Source: Clostridium thermarum (GTDB taxonomy: Bacteria > Bacillota > Clostridia > Clostridiales > Clostridiaceae). Taken from it: a DNA stretch of 64,000 bases. Positions 7,795-17,600 of this stretch are shown here, in pieces. Location: the NCBI RefSeq assembly GCF_006351925.1, contig NZ_CP040924.1, positions 2,299,860 through 2,363,859 of the forward strand, given 5' to 3'. The notes under the pieces were generated by a model. That model had not been told where the DNA came from and did no database searches. It saw only the letters and a program-made list of their open reading frames with translations. How positions within the stretch are numbered: the stretch's first letter is position 1; each line of letters opens with the position of its first letter. Position numbers and translations under genes: made by a program.

Positions 7795-8832
7795 CTTTCT
7801 AAACTCAACTATTACCTTAAATAGATCACCATCAATTTCAATACTCGTTTTTCCGTCCTGGAGCTCAACTATGCTTTTAGCAATGGCAAGCCCAAGACCA
7901 GAGCCTTCAGTGTTTCGGGATTTATCTCCTCTTTTAAATCTTTCAAAGATCTCCTCTACATCAAAGTCCATTTCATAATTGGCTATATTTTTGATAGTCA
8001 GCTTAACACTGGCTTCCGTCTCTATTAAATCAATATATACCCTTGTATTTGGCTGAGAATACTTTAAAGCATTGTTGATTAGATTTTCAAATACCCTCCA
8101 AGTTTTCTTGCCATCCAGATATAAATATATCTTTTCAGATGGTATATTGGCTCTAAAGGTTAGGGAGGAGTTATTTATCTTCTCGTCAAATTCTCCAAGG
8201 GCCTGCCTTAGTATAGCCACTATATCTACCCTTTCCCTATTAAGTTCGACCGCACCACTGGACATTTTCGCAGCTTCGAACAGATCCTCTATAAGGACCC
8301 TTAGCCTCTGTGCCTTCCTATCCAAAACTTCAATGTAGCTGTATTTTTCTTCTTGGGATAACCCCTCATCTTTTAGAAGATCTACATAATTAATTATAGA
8401 AGTAAGCGGAGTCTTTAAATCATGAGATACATTTGTAATTAATTCCGTCTTTAGTCTTTCACTCTTAATTTGACTTTCCAGGGATCTTTTAAATCCATTT
8501 TTTATATTGTTAAAATTGTAAGCTAACCTTGCAATATCATCCCTGCCCTTTTCTTCTATAATATAATCAAAGTTCCCGGATACTATTTCATCAGACCCCT
8601 TCACTACTTGACTAAAATATATTGTCCTCTTAATAACATATCTAAGGATAAATATGGCATACGCAGCGAGGTAAATAAAGAAGAAGAGAGCCGCACTATT
8701 GCTTCCTACTAAAAATAATGCAACGAAGGCCATGCCTGCAAATACAGAAGCTCCGATAACTATTACCACCTTAAATAGAGCATTCCTAAATATAAATAAC
8801 TGAGAAAATAAATCTATGGTTCTGTATAGCAA
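7792..8832 (-). CDS. Sensor histidine kinase, C-terminal (catalytic) half of a split gene
   Basis: 346 residues from a TTG start. Two membrane helices (about 20-42 and 48-68), a HAMP linker (70-122), the HisKA domain with phospho-acceptor His137 in SHDLKTPLTSI, and a HATPase with N-box ENLINNALKYS and G-box GSGLGLAIAKS. It should autophosphorylate and pass phosphate to the OmpR-type regulator at 9944. The only start is a TTG with AAAGGA three bases upstream, an unusually tight site. The frame is the same as the upstream gene and is separated from it by one TAA codon plus four codons, so the two may be halves of a single kinase of about 723 residues. Confidence 0.88.
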   Translation of the reverse strand: MLYRTIDLFSQLFIFRNALFKVVIVIGASVFAGMAFVALFLVGSNSAALFFFIYLAAYAIFILRYVIKRTIYFSQVVKGSDEIVSGNFDYIIEEKGRDDIARLAYNFNNIKNGFKRSLESQIKSERLKTELITNVSHDLKTPLTSIINYVDLLKDEGLSQEEKYSYIEVLDRKAQRLRVLIEDLFEAAKMSSGAVELNRERVDIVAILRQALGEFDEKINNSSLTFRANIPSEKIYLYLDGKKTWRVFENLINNALKYSQPNTRVYIDLIETEASVKLTIKNIANYEMDFDVEEIFERFKRGDKSRNTEGSGLGLAIAKSIVELQDGKTSIEIDGDLFKVIVEFRK

Positions 8833-8844
8833 AGTTCCTTTCCA

Positions 8845-9966
8845 TTAAGTTGTAAAATTCTCGTGACTGATGATTATATTGTAGAAGCCCCTTATATGTA
8901 GTAGTATATATAGCATAAAGGTTGAACAAAACATTGAAAACATCACGTAGTGGGGAATAGGCAAGCCAAAAAGATCCCTCTCACTCTCTGCAACAACGCC
9001 CATAAATGCCAACGTAGTAAGTAAAAGTGCTAACAGCCTAAGTTCCATAGGAATTCTTACGTAGAAATCTGTCAGATTATCCAATATAGTCTTTTCGTCA
9101 TCTTTTTTTCGCATTACAAACATTAATAGTACTATGGAGACAGTAAAGGCTCCTACCGCTGCCTTTGCTTCACCGATTAATCGGTCACGCTTATATTGAA
9201 AGTCTGAATTTAGCCAGTAAACATCAGTAAAATTATCTACTTCCTGTGGCACTAAGATGTAACCTTCTAACTTGGCATTTAAAAGTATATCATTTATACC
9301 TTCATAAACAAGATCTTCTTTACTAGTGATTTTTTTGGGAAACTTCTCTTGGAATAACATTCCTTTTGAAATATACACATTTATGTCAGTGTTGCTTGGT
9401 AGATTAGTAAATACTCTCCCAGTTTCCTGACTTACCAAGTAATATTTAATGCTCTTCCACTGCTGTATATTGTATTTTAAGAGATTATACTGTTCATCCT
9501 TTTTTTTAATTAACTCTGCCCTGATTTGCTCTTCTGATTTTTCATATTGTTTCTTAAATTCTGAAATTCGCGTTTCTCGCTCTTTAATCAATCTCTGCTG
9601 CTCTTCTTTATTGCCCTCATAAACATTAATATTGTATTCATACTCATTCTTAATAGCACTTATATTTTCCTGAACAAACTTTGCATTTTCCTCTAATGCA
9701 CTCTTTAGCTCCTCAGCATCTACCTTTTCCTCAGGAGTTTTTTCTTCATAGCCTTCAAAACTGTAAGTCACATAATATTCCTGTAAATCGTACAACCCTC
9801 TTGTAATCCTGTTCACAAAATCATGGGTTCTAAAATAGGATTTCTCTTCCACATACTCATAATATATAGTGAAGTTTGCTGCTGCAAGTACTGAATACCC
9901 AAGTAACATTATAGCTATGGTAAATATAATAGATTTTAAAAAACTATTTTTCGATCTTGTAGCCAA
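8845..9966 (-). CDS. Sensor (extracytoplasmic/membrane) half of a split histidine kinase
   Basis: 373 residues: an N-terminal membrane helix (about 10-30), an outside domain with a long charged coiled coil (about 95-170, rich in Glu/Lys/Gln), a mixed alpha/beta part to about 265, then several membrane helices (about 268-287, 308-325, 338-362). It ends IIISHENFTT before TAA. The following codons in the same frame lead straight into the histidine kinase, so this looks like the input module of that kinase. It overlaps the response regulator gene by 23 bases. As an independent protein it has no catalytic motif. Confidence 0.75.
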   Translation of the reverse strand: MATRSKNSFLKSIIFTIAIMLLGYSVLAAANFTIYYEYVEEKSYFRTHDFVNRITRGLYDLQEYYVTYSFEGYEEKTPEEKVDAEELKSALEENAKFVQENISAIKNEYEYNINVYEGNKEEQQRLIKERETRISEFKKQYEKSEEQIRAELIKKKDEQYNLLKYNIQQWKSIKYYLVSQETGRVFTNLPSNTDINVYISKGMLFQEKFPKKITSKEDLVYEGINDILLNAKLEGYILVPQEVDNFTDVYWLNSDFQYKRDRLIGEAKAAVGAFTVSIVLLMFVMRKKDDEKTILDNLTDFYVRIPMELRLLALLLTTLAFMGVVAESERDLFGLPIPHYVMFSMFCSTFMLYILLHIRGFYNIIISHENFTT

Positions 9967-10645
9967 TCCCCCACACCACCTTTAAATATCTTGGGTCCCT
10001 TGGGTTTATCTCAATCTTTTCTCTTATCCTTCTTATATGTACAGACACTGTATTGTCAGCATTATAACTCGGTTCCTTCCAAACCCTTTCATAAATCTCT
10101 TCTATAGAAAACACTCTCCCTAAATTCTCCATCAATAACTCTAATATACCAAATTCTATAGGGGTCACTTTGACTTCTTCTCCGTCAACAGTTACCGTCT
10201 TTGTGGCTTTATTGAGTACTAGTCCTCTTACACTGATTTCATCTGTCCTTTGTTTGTATACTCCAAAGTTTATATATCTTCTCAGCTGTGATTTTACCCT
10301 TGCCACTAATTCTACCGGATTAAAGGGCTTAGTAATATAATCATCAGCCCCAATGTTAAGTCCTAAGATTTTATCCGTATCCTCAGATTTAGCAGAAAGC
10401 ATGATTATCGGAATATTCTTACTTTCTCTTATTTTGAAGGTAGCCTTTATTCCGTCCATTCTCGGCATCATTACATCCATAATTATAAGGTGGATTTCCT
10501 GTTCTTCCAAAATCATAAGCGCTTCTATGCCATCTTTAGCCTTAAATACCTTCATACCTTCATTCCTTAAATATATTTCAATGGCGTCTCTGATTTCATC
10601 TTCATCATCCACTACAAGAATGTTATAATTTATCATCATTATCAC
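9944..10645 (-). CDS. OmpR-family response regulator
   Basis: A 233-residue two-component regulator: receiver domain (about 5-118) with acidic pocket VVDDEDE, phospho-acceptor Asp57 in MDVMMPRMDG, switch region IMLSAKSED and Lys in ITKPFNP; then a winged-helix DNA-binding domain (about 135-230) with VTPIEFGILELLMENLG and NTVSVHIRRIREKIE. The frame opens at a GTG, but AAAGG eight bases upstream favours the ATG two codons later (10639). It is the first gene of an operon with the split sensor kinase. The direct repeat TTAAGAA-N4-TTAAGAA about 100 bases upstream is a possible binding site for itself. Confidence 0.93.
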   Translation of the reverse strand: MIMMINYNILVVDDEDEIRDAIEIYLRNEGMKVFKAKDGIEALMILEEQEIHLIIMDVMMPRMDGIKATFKIRESKNIPIIMLSAKSEDTDKILGLNIGADDYITKPFNPVELVARVKSQLRRYINFGVYKQRTDEISVRGLVLNKATKTVTVDGEEVKVTPIEFGILELLMENLGRVFSIEEIYERVWKEPSYNADNTVSVHIRRIREKIEINPRDPRYLKVVWGIGYKIEK

Positions 10646-10734
10646 AACCTTTCGAAACTATTATATCAATTTTTCACCTCCATACCAGCTACAATACCAT
10701 TTTAAACTAAAATTTTTACAAATCTCTTAGCCAA

Positions 10735-10753
10735 ATTCTTAATATTTTCTTAA
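10735..10753 (-). promoter_or_regulatory. Direct heptamer repeat upstream of the response regulator
   Basis: Minus strand reads TTAAGAAAATATTAAGAA: two TTAAGAA copies 11 bases apart, the helical spacing typical of OmpR/PhoB-type operators. Binding is inference. Confidence 0.35.
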
Positions 10754-10861
10754 GCTTTTATAGCAAAAAAGAGGACGTTACGCCTATAAAGAAAATTGCG
10801 AAGTATTATTGATAAAAATTTAGGCTGAACATTTATAGGCATGCCATAGCATGACTCAATA

Positions 10862-10900
10862 TTAAAAAAGTTGATGGACATGTTTTAATTGTTCATCAAC
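10862..10900 (-). terminator. Terminator facing left
   Basis: GTTGATGAACA pairs with TGTCCATCAAC (one mismatch), then TTTTTT on the minus strand. It lies just beyond the MATE remnant and probably was its terminator. Confidence 0.7.
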
Positions 10901-10939
10901 TGTATTCTAAAACAGAGTCGTATGGAGTAAGGAAAAGTG

Positions 10940-11099
10940 TCATAACTGCAAATAAAGCAAAAATCTAAATCTTATGAAATATAGCACTCCTCTTATCATC
11001 CAGCCAACATACATGCCAAGCCATACCCCAACAAGGCCTAAGCCTAATTTAAAAAAGTAAATTTGCCAAAATTCAATGCAGCAGTTAAAATATTAGTAT
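10940..11099 (-). pseudogene. C-terminal remnant of a MATE-family efflux protein
   Basis: The minus strand reads, in two adjacent frames, NILTAALNFGKFTF and then FKLGLGLVGVWLGMYVGWM followed by IRGVLYFIRFRF and a stop. This is the pattern of the last helices of MATE multidrug exporters (GLGVVGVW...RGILFIIRF). The frame break and absence of the rest of the gene make it a remnant. The 480-base gap 10646-11126 otherwise holds the promoter region of the response regulator operon and a terminator. Confidence 0.6.
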
Positions 11100-11126
11100 A
11101 AAATTTCATATGGAAAGGTTAAAATT

Positions 11127-12353
11127 ATGACATCACAAGTTAGAATTGCAAGTCCAACATTAAATAAAATACTTCGTTTTATTTTTAAACGTTACTTCAG
11201 ATACCGCTATAATATGATTGCAGATATAGAGAAAATAAAAGAAATAAAGGGGCCTTTTCTACTATTGGCAAATCATATTAATAACTGGGATCCCTTTTTT
11301 ATTAATGCCTTTGTAGAGGAACCCATTCATTATGTAGCATCTGATGAGCAATTCAGAAATCCTATTAAGGGTTTTGTCCTTACTCATGTTTTTGGAGCCA
11401 TTCCAAAGAAAAAATTTGTTTCTGATATGGAATCTGTAAAGGCTATTATCAAAGTAGTACGTTCTGGTCATTCCGTTGGTATTTTCCCTGAGGGGCAGAG
11501 GAATTGGAATGGCGAAACCGGTACTTTACTTTTTTCAACAGCAAAATTGATCAAGCTGTTGAAGATACCTATCATCACAGTTAAAATTAAGGGTGCTCAT
11601 TTAACCCATCCAAGATGGGCCACAAAGGACCGTATTGGTAAAATAGAACTGGACTATGACTATATCTTGTCTCCGGAAGAAATTAGTGATTTAAGTGAAG
11701 AGGCTATTCATAAAAAACTAGAGCATTCAGTCTATCACGATGAAATGGCTTATCAGGATATGAATATGATACCTTATAAAGGCAAGAATTTAGCAGAAAG
11801 ACTTGAGCTATACCTTTTTATATGTGCTAAATGCAATACTATTGGGTCACTAAAATCAAAAATCAATACTTTATGCTGTGAGGAATGTAATTATTCCGTA
11901 GTATATAATGAATATGGATACCTTGAAAATTCAGATATGGACCTCCCCTTCTCCTACCCTGGACAATGGGACAAATGGCAGTTAAGCTACCTTACGACTC
12001 TTTTCCGGAAGGCAATGCAAGAAGAACCTCAGGTGCTTCTTGAGGATAAGGATGTTACCATACTGATTGGCAATAAGCTTATGCCCCTGCGTAATTTTGC
12101 ACAAGGTACCATCTCACTTGATACAAAATTCTTTTCTATATTTGCTGACGGAATTACTTTAAAGTCCTTTGAAATAGAAAAATTGTCAGGAATAAATGTT
12201 CAGTATAATGACGAATTTGAGTTTTACTATGATAAAGCCTTATATAGGTTTAAATTTAAGAATAAGAGTATTTCTTCTTACAAGTGGGTAAGTTCCCTGG
12301 AAATATTGCAAAAACTAATAACTGAAAAAAAAGTGGTTATTAAACCCAGGTAA
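11127..12353 (+). CDS. PlsC-type acyltransferase with C-terminal zinc ribbon
   Basis: 408 residues. Residues about 15-215 are a lysophospholipid acyltransferase domain: block I NHINNWDPF (the H-x4-D catalytic pair), block III FPEGQRNWNGETG, and the FGAIPKKKF stretch. It should transfer a fatty acyl group to a lysophosphatidate-like acceptor at the membrane surface. After about residue 235 comes a zinc ribbon (CAKCNTIG ... CCEECNYSV) and a further 130 residues of unknown fold, making the protein about twice as long as plain PlsC. AAAGGTT lies eight bases before the ATG. The GltS gene follows after 20 bases, so the two are probably co-transcribed. Exact acceptor unknown. Confidence 0.85.
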   Translation: MTSQVRIASPTLNKILRFIFKRYFRYRYNMIADIEKIKEIKGPFLLLANHINNWDPFFINAFVEEPIHYVASDEQFRNPIKGFVLTHVFGAIPKKKFVSDMESVKAIIKVVRSGHSVGIFPEGQRNWNGETGTLLFSTAKLIKLLKIPIITVKIKGAHLTHPRWATKDRIGKIELDYDYILSPEEISDLSEEAIHKKLEHSVYHDEMAYQDMNMIPYKGKNLAERLELYLFICAKCNTIGSLKSKINTLCCEECNYSVVYNEYGYLENSDMDLPFSYPGQWDKWQLSYLTTLFRKAMQEEPQVLLEDKDVTILIGNKLMPLRNFAQGTISLDTKFFSIFADGITLKSFEIEKLSGINVQYNDEFEFYYDKALYRFKFKNKSISSYKWVSSLEILQKLITEKKVVIKPR

Positions 12354-12373
12354 TCTATTGGGAGGTATTACAA

Positions 12374-13774
12374 ATGGATTTGAACTGGTTATCAATGACG
12401 GATTTTATGTATCTTTCCTTATTTTTAGGTATAGCAGCTATTCTTAAAGAAAAATTTAAGTTCTTCAGTAAGTTGCTTATTCCGACCTCAATATTGGCGG
12501 GTTTTGTTGGAATGTTATTAGGACCGGAAATTTTAAATATCGTACCTTTTAATGCTAAAAATTTGGAAAACTTGGTATATCACCTTATGGCCCTTGGTTT
12601 TATAGCCCTAACCTTAAAGGAAAGGGAAAACAAAAAAACTGCGGATAGCTATAAAACCGGAGTCTTTATCGTTAGTACCTATCTAATTCAGGGAATTGTG
12701 GGTTTTATCATATCTCTGGGTTTGTTATATACAATTTATCCCGATATTTTTCCAACATTTGGACTTCTGCTTCCTTTAGGCTATGGACAAGGACCTGGGC
12801 AAGCTTATTCCATAGGAAGTCAGTGGGAAAAGATGGGATTTGAAAATGGTGGTCAAATTGGTCTCACCATAGCAACCTTTGGATTTCTTTGGGCCTGTTT
12901 TGGAGGCGTACCAGTACTTAACTATTTAGTAAGAAAGAAAAAGCTTAAGCATGTGTCCACCGCTGGTGATATTATTCAACGTCCCTTAGTGGAAAAATCG
13001 GAGCCCGGTGAGATCCCCTTAAGTTCAGGCTTAGATAAGATTACTCTTCAGTTTTTCTTAATAGGAATAGTTTATTTGGTTACATATTTAATACTGAAGG
13101 GGCTATCCAATATACTTACTCCTCTGGGACTTTTCGGCGAGACTATGTCAAACTTACTTTGGGGTTTTCATTTTCTAATCGCCACAGTTTTGGCCATGGC
13201 TTTCAGAATGTTATATGATTTTCTCAAAAAAAAGAATTACATCAAGGAAGAATATACAAACAACTATCTCCTTCAGAGGATATCAGGATCAGCCTTTGAT
13301 TATATGATTGCTGCTTCAATTTCAGTACTTTCACTTTATGCAATAAAAAGTGCCTTGATACCAATTTTGATATTATCTACAGCAGGCGGGATAGTGAGCA
13401 TTGTGTACATTATATGGCTGGGCAAAAAAGTATATAAGACTCATGTATTAGAGAATACAGTGGCCTTATACGGCATGCTTACCGGTACAATTTCTACTGG
13501 ATTGGCTCTGTTAAAGGAAGTGGACCCTGAATTTAAAACTCAAGCTGCAGAAAACCTTGTTTTAGGTAGTGCATCTGGTCTGCTTTTTGGTTTGCCCCTG
13601 CTGGCAATCCTGAACATTCCGGTAATGGGATATGTAAATAAACAGCCTCTAATGTATCTTTATACTCTGTTAGCTCTTATATTGTACTTTATTATAATAC
13701 TGACCTTACTGCTGGCTAAAAGAAACAGAAAGTCACTGTCCATGAAAGAAGCTGCCTCGGATTTTGATGATTAA
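12374..13774 (+). CDS. Sodium/glutamate symporter, GltS (ESS) family
   Basis: 466 residues with about 12 membrane helices. The two inverted GltS halves are visible, with the glycine-rich loops LPLGYGQGPGQAYSIG (about residue 135-150) and TGTISTGLALLKEVDPE (about 365-380), the hallmarks of ESS transporters that import glutamate with sodium. It is somewhat longer than enterobacterial GltS (about 400) because of the central cytoplasmic loop. GGGAGG lies eight bases before the ATG. Downstream of the acyltransferase in the same transcription unit; the biological link between them is not apparent. Substrate could be another dicarboxylate amino acid. Confidence 0.88.
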   Translation: MDLNWLSMTDFMYLSLFLGIAAILKEKFKFFSKLLIPTSILAGFVGMLLGPEILNIVPFNAKNLENLVYHLMALGFIALTLKERENKKTADSYKTGVFIVSTYLIQGIVGFIISLGLLYTIYPDIFPTFGLLLPLGYGQGPGQAYSIGSQWEKMGFENGGQIGLTIATFGFLWACFGGVPVLNYLVRKKKLKHVSTAGDIIQRPLVEKSEPGEIPLSSGLDKITLQFFLIGIVYLVTYLILKGLSNILTPLGLFGETMSNLLWGFHFLIATVLAMAFRMLYDFLKKKNYIKEEYTNNYLLQRISGSAFDYMIAASISVLSLYAIKSALIPILILSTAGGIVSIVYIIWLGKKVYKTHVLENTVALYGMLTGTISTGLALLKEVDPEFKTQAAENLVLGSASGLLFGLPLLAILNIPVMGYVNKQPLMYLYTLLALILYFIIILTLLLAKRNRKSLSMKEAASDFDD

Positions 13775-13796
13775 CACTTACAATTGAAAACTACGC

Positions 13797-13838
13797 AATA
13801 AATAAAGAAATTCAGCAGGGCTGATTTCTTTATTTATT
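13797..13838. terminator. Bidirectional terminator between gltS-like and HAD genes
   Basis: Twenty-base arm AATAAATAAAGAAATTCAGC pairs with its complement (one bulge) across a three-base loop; A- and T-rich ends serve both strands and the left strand copy overlaps the HAD stop codon. Confidence 0.8.
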
Positions 13839-14460
13839 GTCCATTCATAATAATATCCTTAACCTCTTGCAATGAAGTAACCACATAATCTGGCTTTTCA
13901 ATATATTTTATCTTATTTGTATCATACAGACACACCTTCACTCCTAAGGCCTTTGCTGCCAATATCTCCAATTCCCTGTCGCCTACTATTAACACTTCTT
14001 CCTTTTTCATGTTATATTTATCTACTAGGTAAGCATAGCCCTCAGGGTCAGGCTTTCTTTTGAAGCCACTGTGCCCAGTTATAATTTCTGTAAAAAGGTC
14101 TTCCATATTATATTGCTGTAGCAGTTCTTGTGTTGTATACCCCCTATGCGTTAATATGTAATTTCTTCTTCCACTTTCTGCAATCCGCCTGCACACTTCT
14201 TCTGCATATGGAAAAGGTTTAGCCATGTCAATTTCAGTTTCTTTATGTTTCTTTATCAAGTGGATAAAACTATCATCCAGTTTATAGGTATCCCTATAGT
14301 ATTCTATGGCTTCCTTAGCAGACCTTTTCAGCAATTCCAGTATTGCTTCTTCGTCCTCCTCTATACCCAATTCATCTAAAGCGTGCTTATAGGTATATAC
14401 AATACCCGGATAGGTATCAAAAAGTGTACCATCAAAATCCCAAATAATCTCTTTAAACAT
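13834..14460 (-). CDS. HAD-superfamily phosphatase, phosphoglycolate-phosphatase-like
   Basis: 208 residues of the subfamily IA haloacid dehalogenase fold. Motif I DFDGTLFDT (residues about 9-17) supplies the nucleophile and acid/base aspartates; the cap helix region spans about 20-85; motif II is ILTHRG, motif III the lysine in KRKPDPEGY, motif IV GDRELEILAAKALG. It removes phosphate from a small metabolite; phosphoglycolate, a sugar phosphate or a nucleotide are all possible and cannot be separated by sequence alone. Single gene converging on gltS-like and sharing its terminator. Confidence 0.88.
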   Translation of the reverse strand: MFKEIIWDFDGTLFDTYPGIVYTYKHALDELGIEEDEEAILELLKRSAKEAIEYYRDTYKLDDSFIHLIKKHKETEIDMAKPFPYAEEVCRRIAESGRRNYILTHRGYTTQELLQQYNMEDLFTEIITGHSGFKRKPDPEGYAYLVDKYNMKKEEVLIVGDRELEILAAKALGVKVCLYDTNKIKYIEKPDYVVTSLQEVKDIIMNGQ

Positions 14461-14618
14461 ATGACCTCTCCTCTGTTAATTTCATATATGTTATAGTACC
14501 ACATTAATCTTAATAATACATCATCCTTAGACAAGGAAAAAGGAATTATGTATTTATACTAATTCAATTGTAAATAATAGAAAGGGAAAATATCTTAACT
14601 TTTAAGGAGGATGTATTA

Positions 14619-17600
14619 ATGGCAAAAAAAATGAAAACCATGGATGGTAATATGGCTGCTGCCGACGCATCGTATGCCTATACCGAAGTAGCTGCTATAT
14701 ACCCCATAACTCCATCTACTCCAATGGCCGAAACTGTAGATGAATGGGCCGCACATGGTAAGAAAAATATATTCCATCAGACCGTAAAGGTTGTAGAAAT
14801 GCAATCTGAAGCCGGAGCTGCAGGTTCCATGCATGGTTCCTTAGTGGCAGGAGCTTTAACTAGTACATATACTGCTTCTCAAGGATTATTACTGATGATT
14901 CCAAATATTTATAAGATGGCCGGTGAGCTATTACCCGGTGTACTGCACGTAAGTGCCCGTGCTATTGCTACCCATGCTCTTTCAATATTTGGCGACCATC
15001 AAGACGTAATGGCAACAAGACAGACCGGTGCTGTACTTCTTGCTTCATCCAACGTTCAAGAAGTAATGGATTTAGCTCACGTTGCTCACCTATCAGCAAT
15101 AAAAGCCAGTCTACCTTTTATTCATTTCTTCGACGGCTTCAGAACTTCACATGAAGCTCAAAAGATAGAAATTATTGATTATCAGGATGTGGCAAAATTA
15201 GTAGACTATGAAGCTATAAGGAGATTTAGAGACAGGGCTTTAAACCCAGAACATCCAACAGTTAGGGGTACTGCTCAAAATCCCGATATATACTTCCAGA
15301 TGAGAGAATCTGCAAATTCTTATTACGATGCAGTACCTGACATCGTTGAAGGTTACATGAGAGAAATAGAAAAGATAACCGGAAGAGCATATCACCCCTT
15401 TGATTATTACGGTGATCCAAATGCAGAACATGTAATAGTGGCAATAGGATCTGTATGTGATACAGCCCACGAAGTTGTAGACTATTTGATGAAAAAGGGT
15501 GAAAAGGTCGGAATTTTAAAGGTACACTTGTATCGTCCGTTTAGCGCAGATTACTTCTTTAAGGTTATGCCAAAATCCGTAAAGAAGATTGCAGTGCTTG
15601 ATAGAACTAAGGAACCAGGTTCTCTAGGTGAACCATTGTATCTTGACGTTTTAAACCTATACTACAATGTTGAAGACAAACCTCTAATAGTAGGCGGAAG
15701 ATATGGTTTGGCATCCAAGGATACACGACCATCACAAATAATTGCAGTATTTGAAAATTTAAAACAAGAAAATCCTCTGAACAGATTTACTATCGGTATA
15801 GTGGACGATGTAACACATACTTCTTTAACTGAAGGCGAAATAGTTGACACTACTGCAGAAGGAACCATAAGCTGTAAGTTCTGGGGTCTTGGCTCAGACG
15901 GAACTGTAGGTGCAAATAAATCAGCGATAAAAATCATTGGTGATAACACCGATTTATACGCTCAAGCTTATTTCTCCTATGACAGTAAGAAGTCAGGAGG
16001 TAGTACCGTTTCTCATTTAAGATTTGGTAAAAAGCCTATAAGGTCTCCATATTTAGTTTATAATGCTGACTATGTAGCTTGCCATAACAAGTCCTATGTA
16101 TATCATTTTGATTTACTGCAGGGATTAAAGAAAGGCGGTACTTTTGTTCTGAATTGTCCTTGGAAGGAAGAGGAATTAGACGATAAGCTACCAGCCTTAA
16201 TGAAGAGATATCTTGCAGAAAACAACATCAACTTCTATATCATTGATGCCGTAAGTATAGCTCAGGAAATCGGTCTTGGCGGAAGAATCAATATGATAAT
16301 GCAAGCAGCCTTCTTTAAGCTGGCAAATGTAATACCTGTGGAAGAGGCTGTAAATTATCTGAAAGAGTCCGTAGAAAGGACCTATGGCAGAAAAGGCCAG
16401 AGAATTGTGGATATGAACAAAGCTGCCATAGACCGTGGAATTGAAGCCTTAGTTAAGGTTACCATTCCTGATTGCTGGAAGGACGCAACTGATGACAATG
16501 CTCCTGTAAAAGATGAACCTGCCTTTGTGAAGAATATACAAAGACCAATGGCAAGGCTAGAAGGTGATAAACTTCCGGTAAGCGCATTCAAAGGTATGGA
16601 AGATGGAGTATTCCCTGTAGGTACAACTTCCTATGAAAAACGTGGTATTGCTATAGTGATACCGGAATGGCAGCTAGAAAAGTGTATCCAATGTAATCAA
16701 TGTTCATTTGTTTGTCCTCACGCTGTTATCCGTTCTCAACTATTAAATGCGGATGAAATTGCAAAGGCTCCGGATACCTTTAAAACTAAGCCTGCCATAG
16801 GAAAAGGCTTGGAAGGACTTGGCTTCCGTATTACAATAAGTCCGCTGGATTGTACCGGTTGCGGTAACTGTGCTGATGTTTGTCCAGCTCCCGGTAAAGC
16901 TCTTATTATGAAGCCTGCAGATTCTCAAATAGAAGCTGAGGCAGAAAATTGGGAATACGGCTTAACTGTAACTGCAAAATCCAATTTAATGGATCCAGCA
17001 ACCTTGAAAGGCAGCCAATTTGTACGTCCATTAATGGAATTCAACGGTGCTTGTCCTGGTTGTGGAGAAACTCCTTATATCAGACTACTGACTCAGCTCT
17101 TCGGCGACAGAATGATGATTGCAAATGCTACCGGTTGTTCATCAATTTGGGGAGCTAGTGCACCATCTATAGCCTATACTACCAACGCTGAAGGAAAAGG
17201 TCCATCTTGGGGTAACTCCTTGTTTGAAGACAATGCTGAGTATGGTTATGGTATGTTCTTGGCAGTAAGGCAAATGAGAGAGAGACTGGCAGAGTTAGTT
17301 AAAGTTTCTCTATTAAACGGAAATCTTCCGGAGGATCTTAAAGAGGCCTTCAACATTTGGCTGGATGGCTTTAATGATGCAAAAGCTTCAAAAGAAGGTA
17401 CTGCTAGAATTTTAGAAGCAATGAAAAAAATAGATTATCAAAACGATCCACAGCTTCGCGAGATCATGGAAAAGAAGGATTATCTTGTTAAGAAGTCTCA
17501 CTGGTTAATCGGTGGAGACGGTTGGGCTTATGACATTGGGTATGGCGGTCTAGACCAAGTATTGGCTATGGGTGACGATGTAAACATCTTTGTAATGGAT

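Noticed and set aside
10838-10853. GGCATGCCATAGCATG compared with the similar hairpin at 35647, as a dispersed repeat
   Set aside because: Only the 16-base palindromic core is shared, the flanks differ, and such cores are common in hairpins.
15240-15949. Several minus-strand frames inside the PFOR gene
   Set aside because: They are shadows of the PFOR coding sequence; no ribosome sites.
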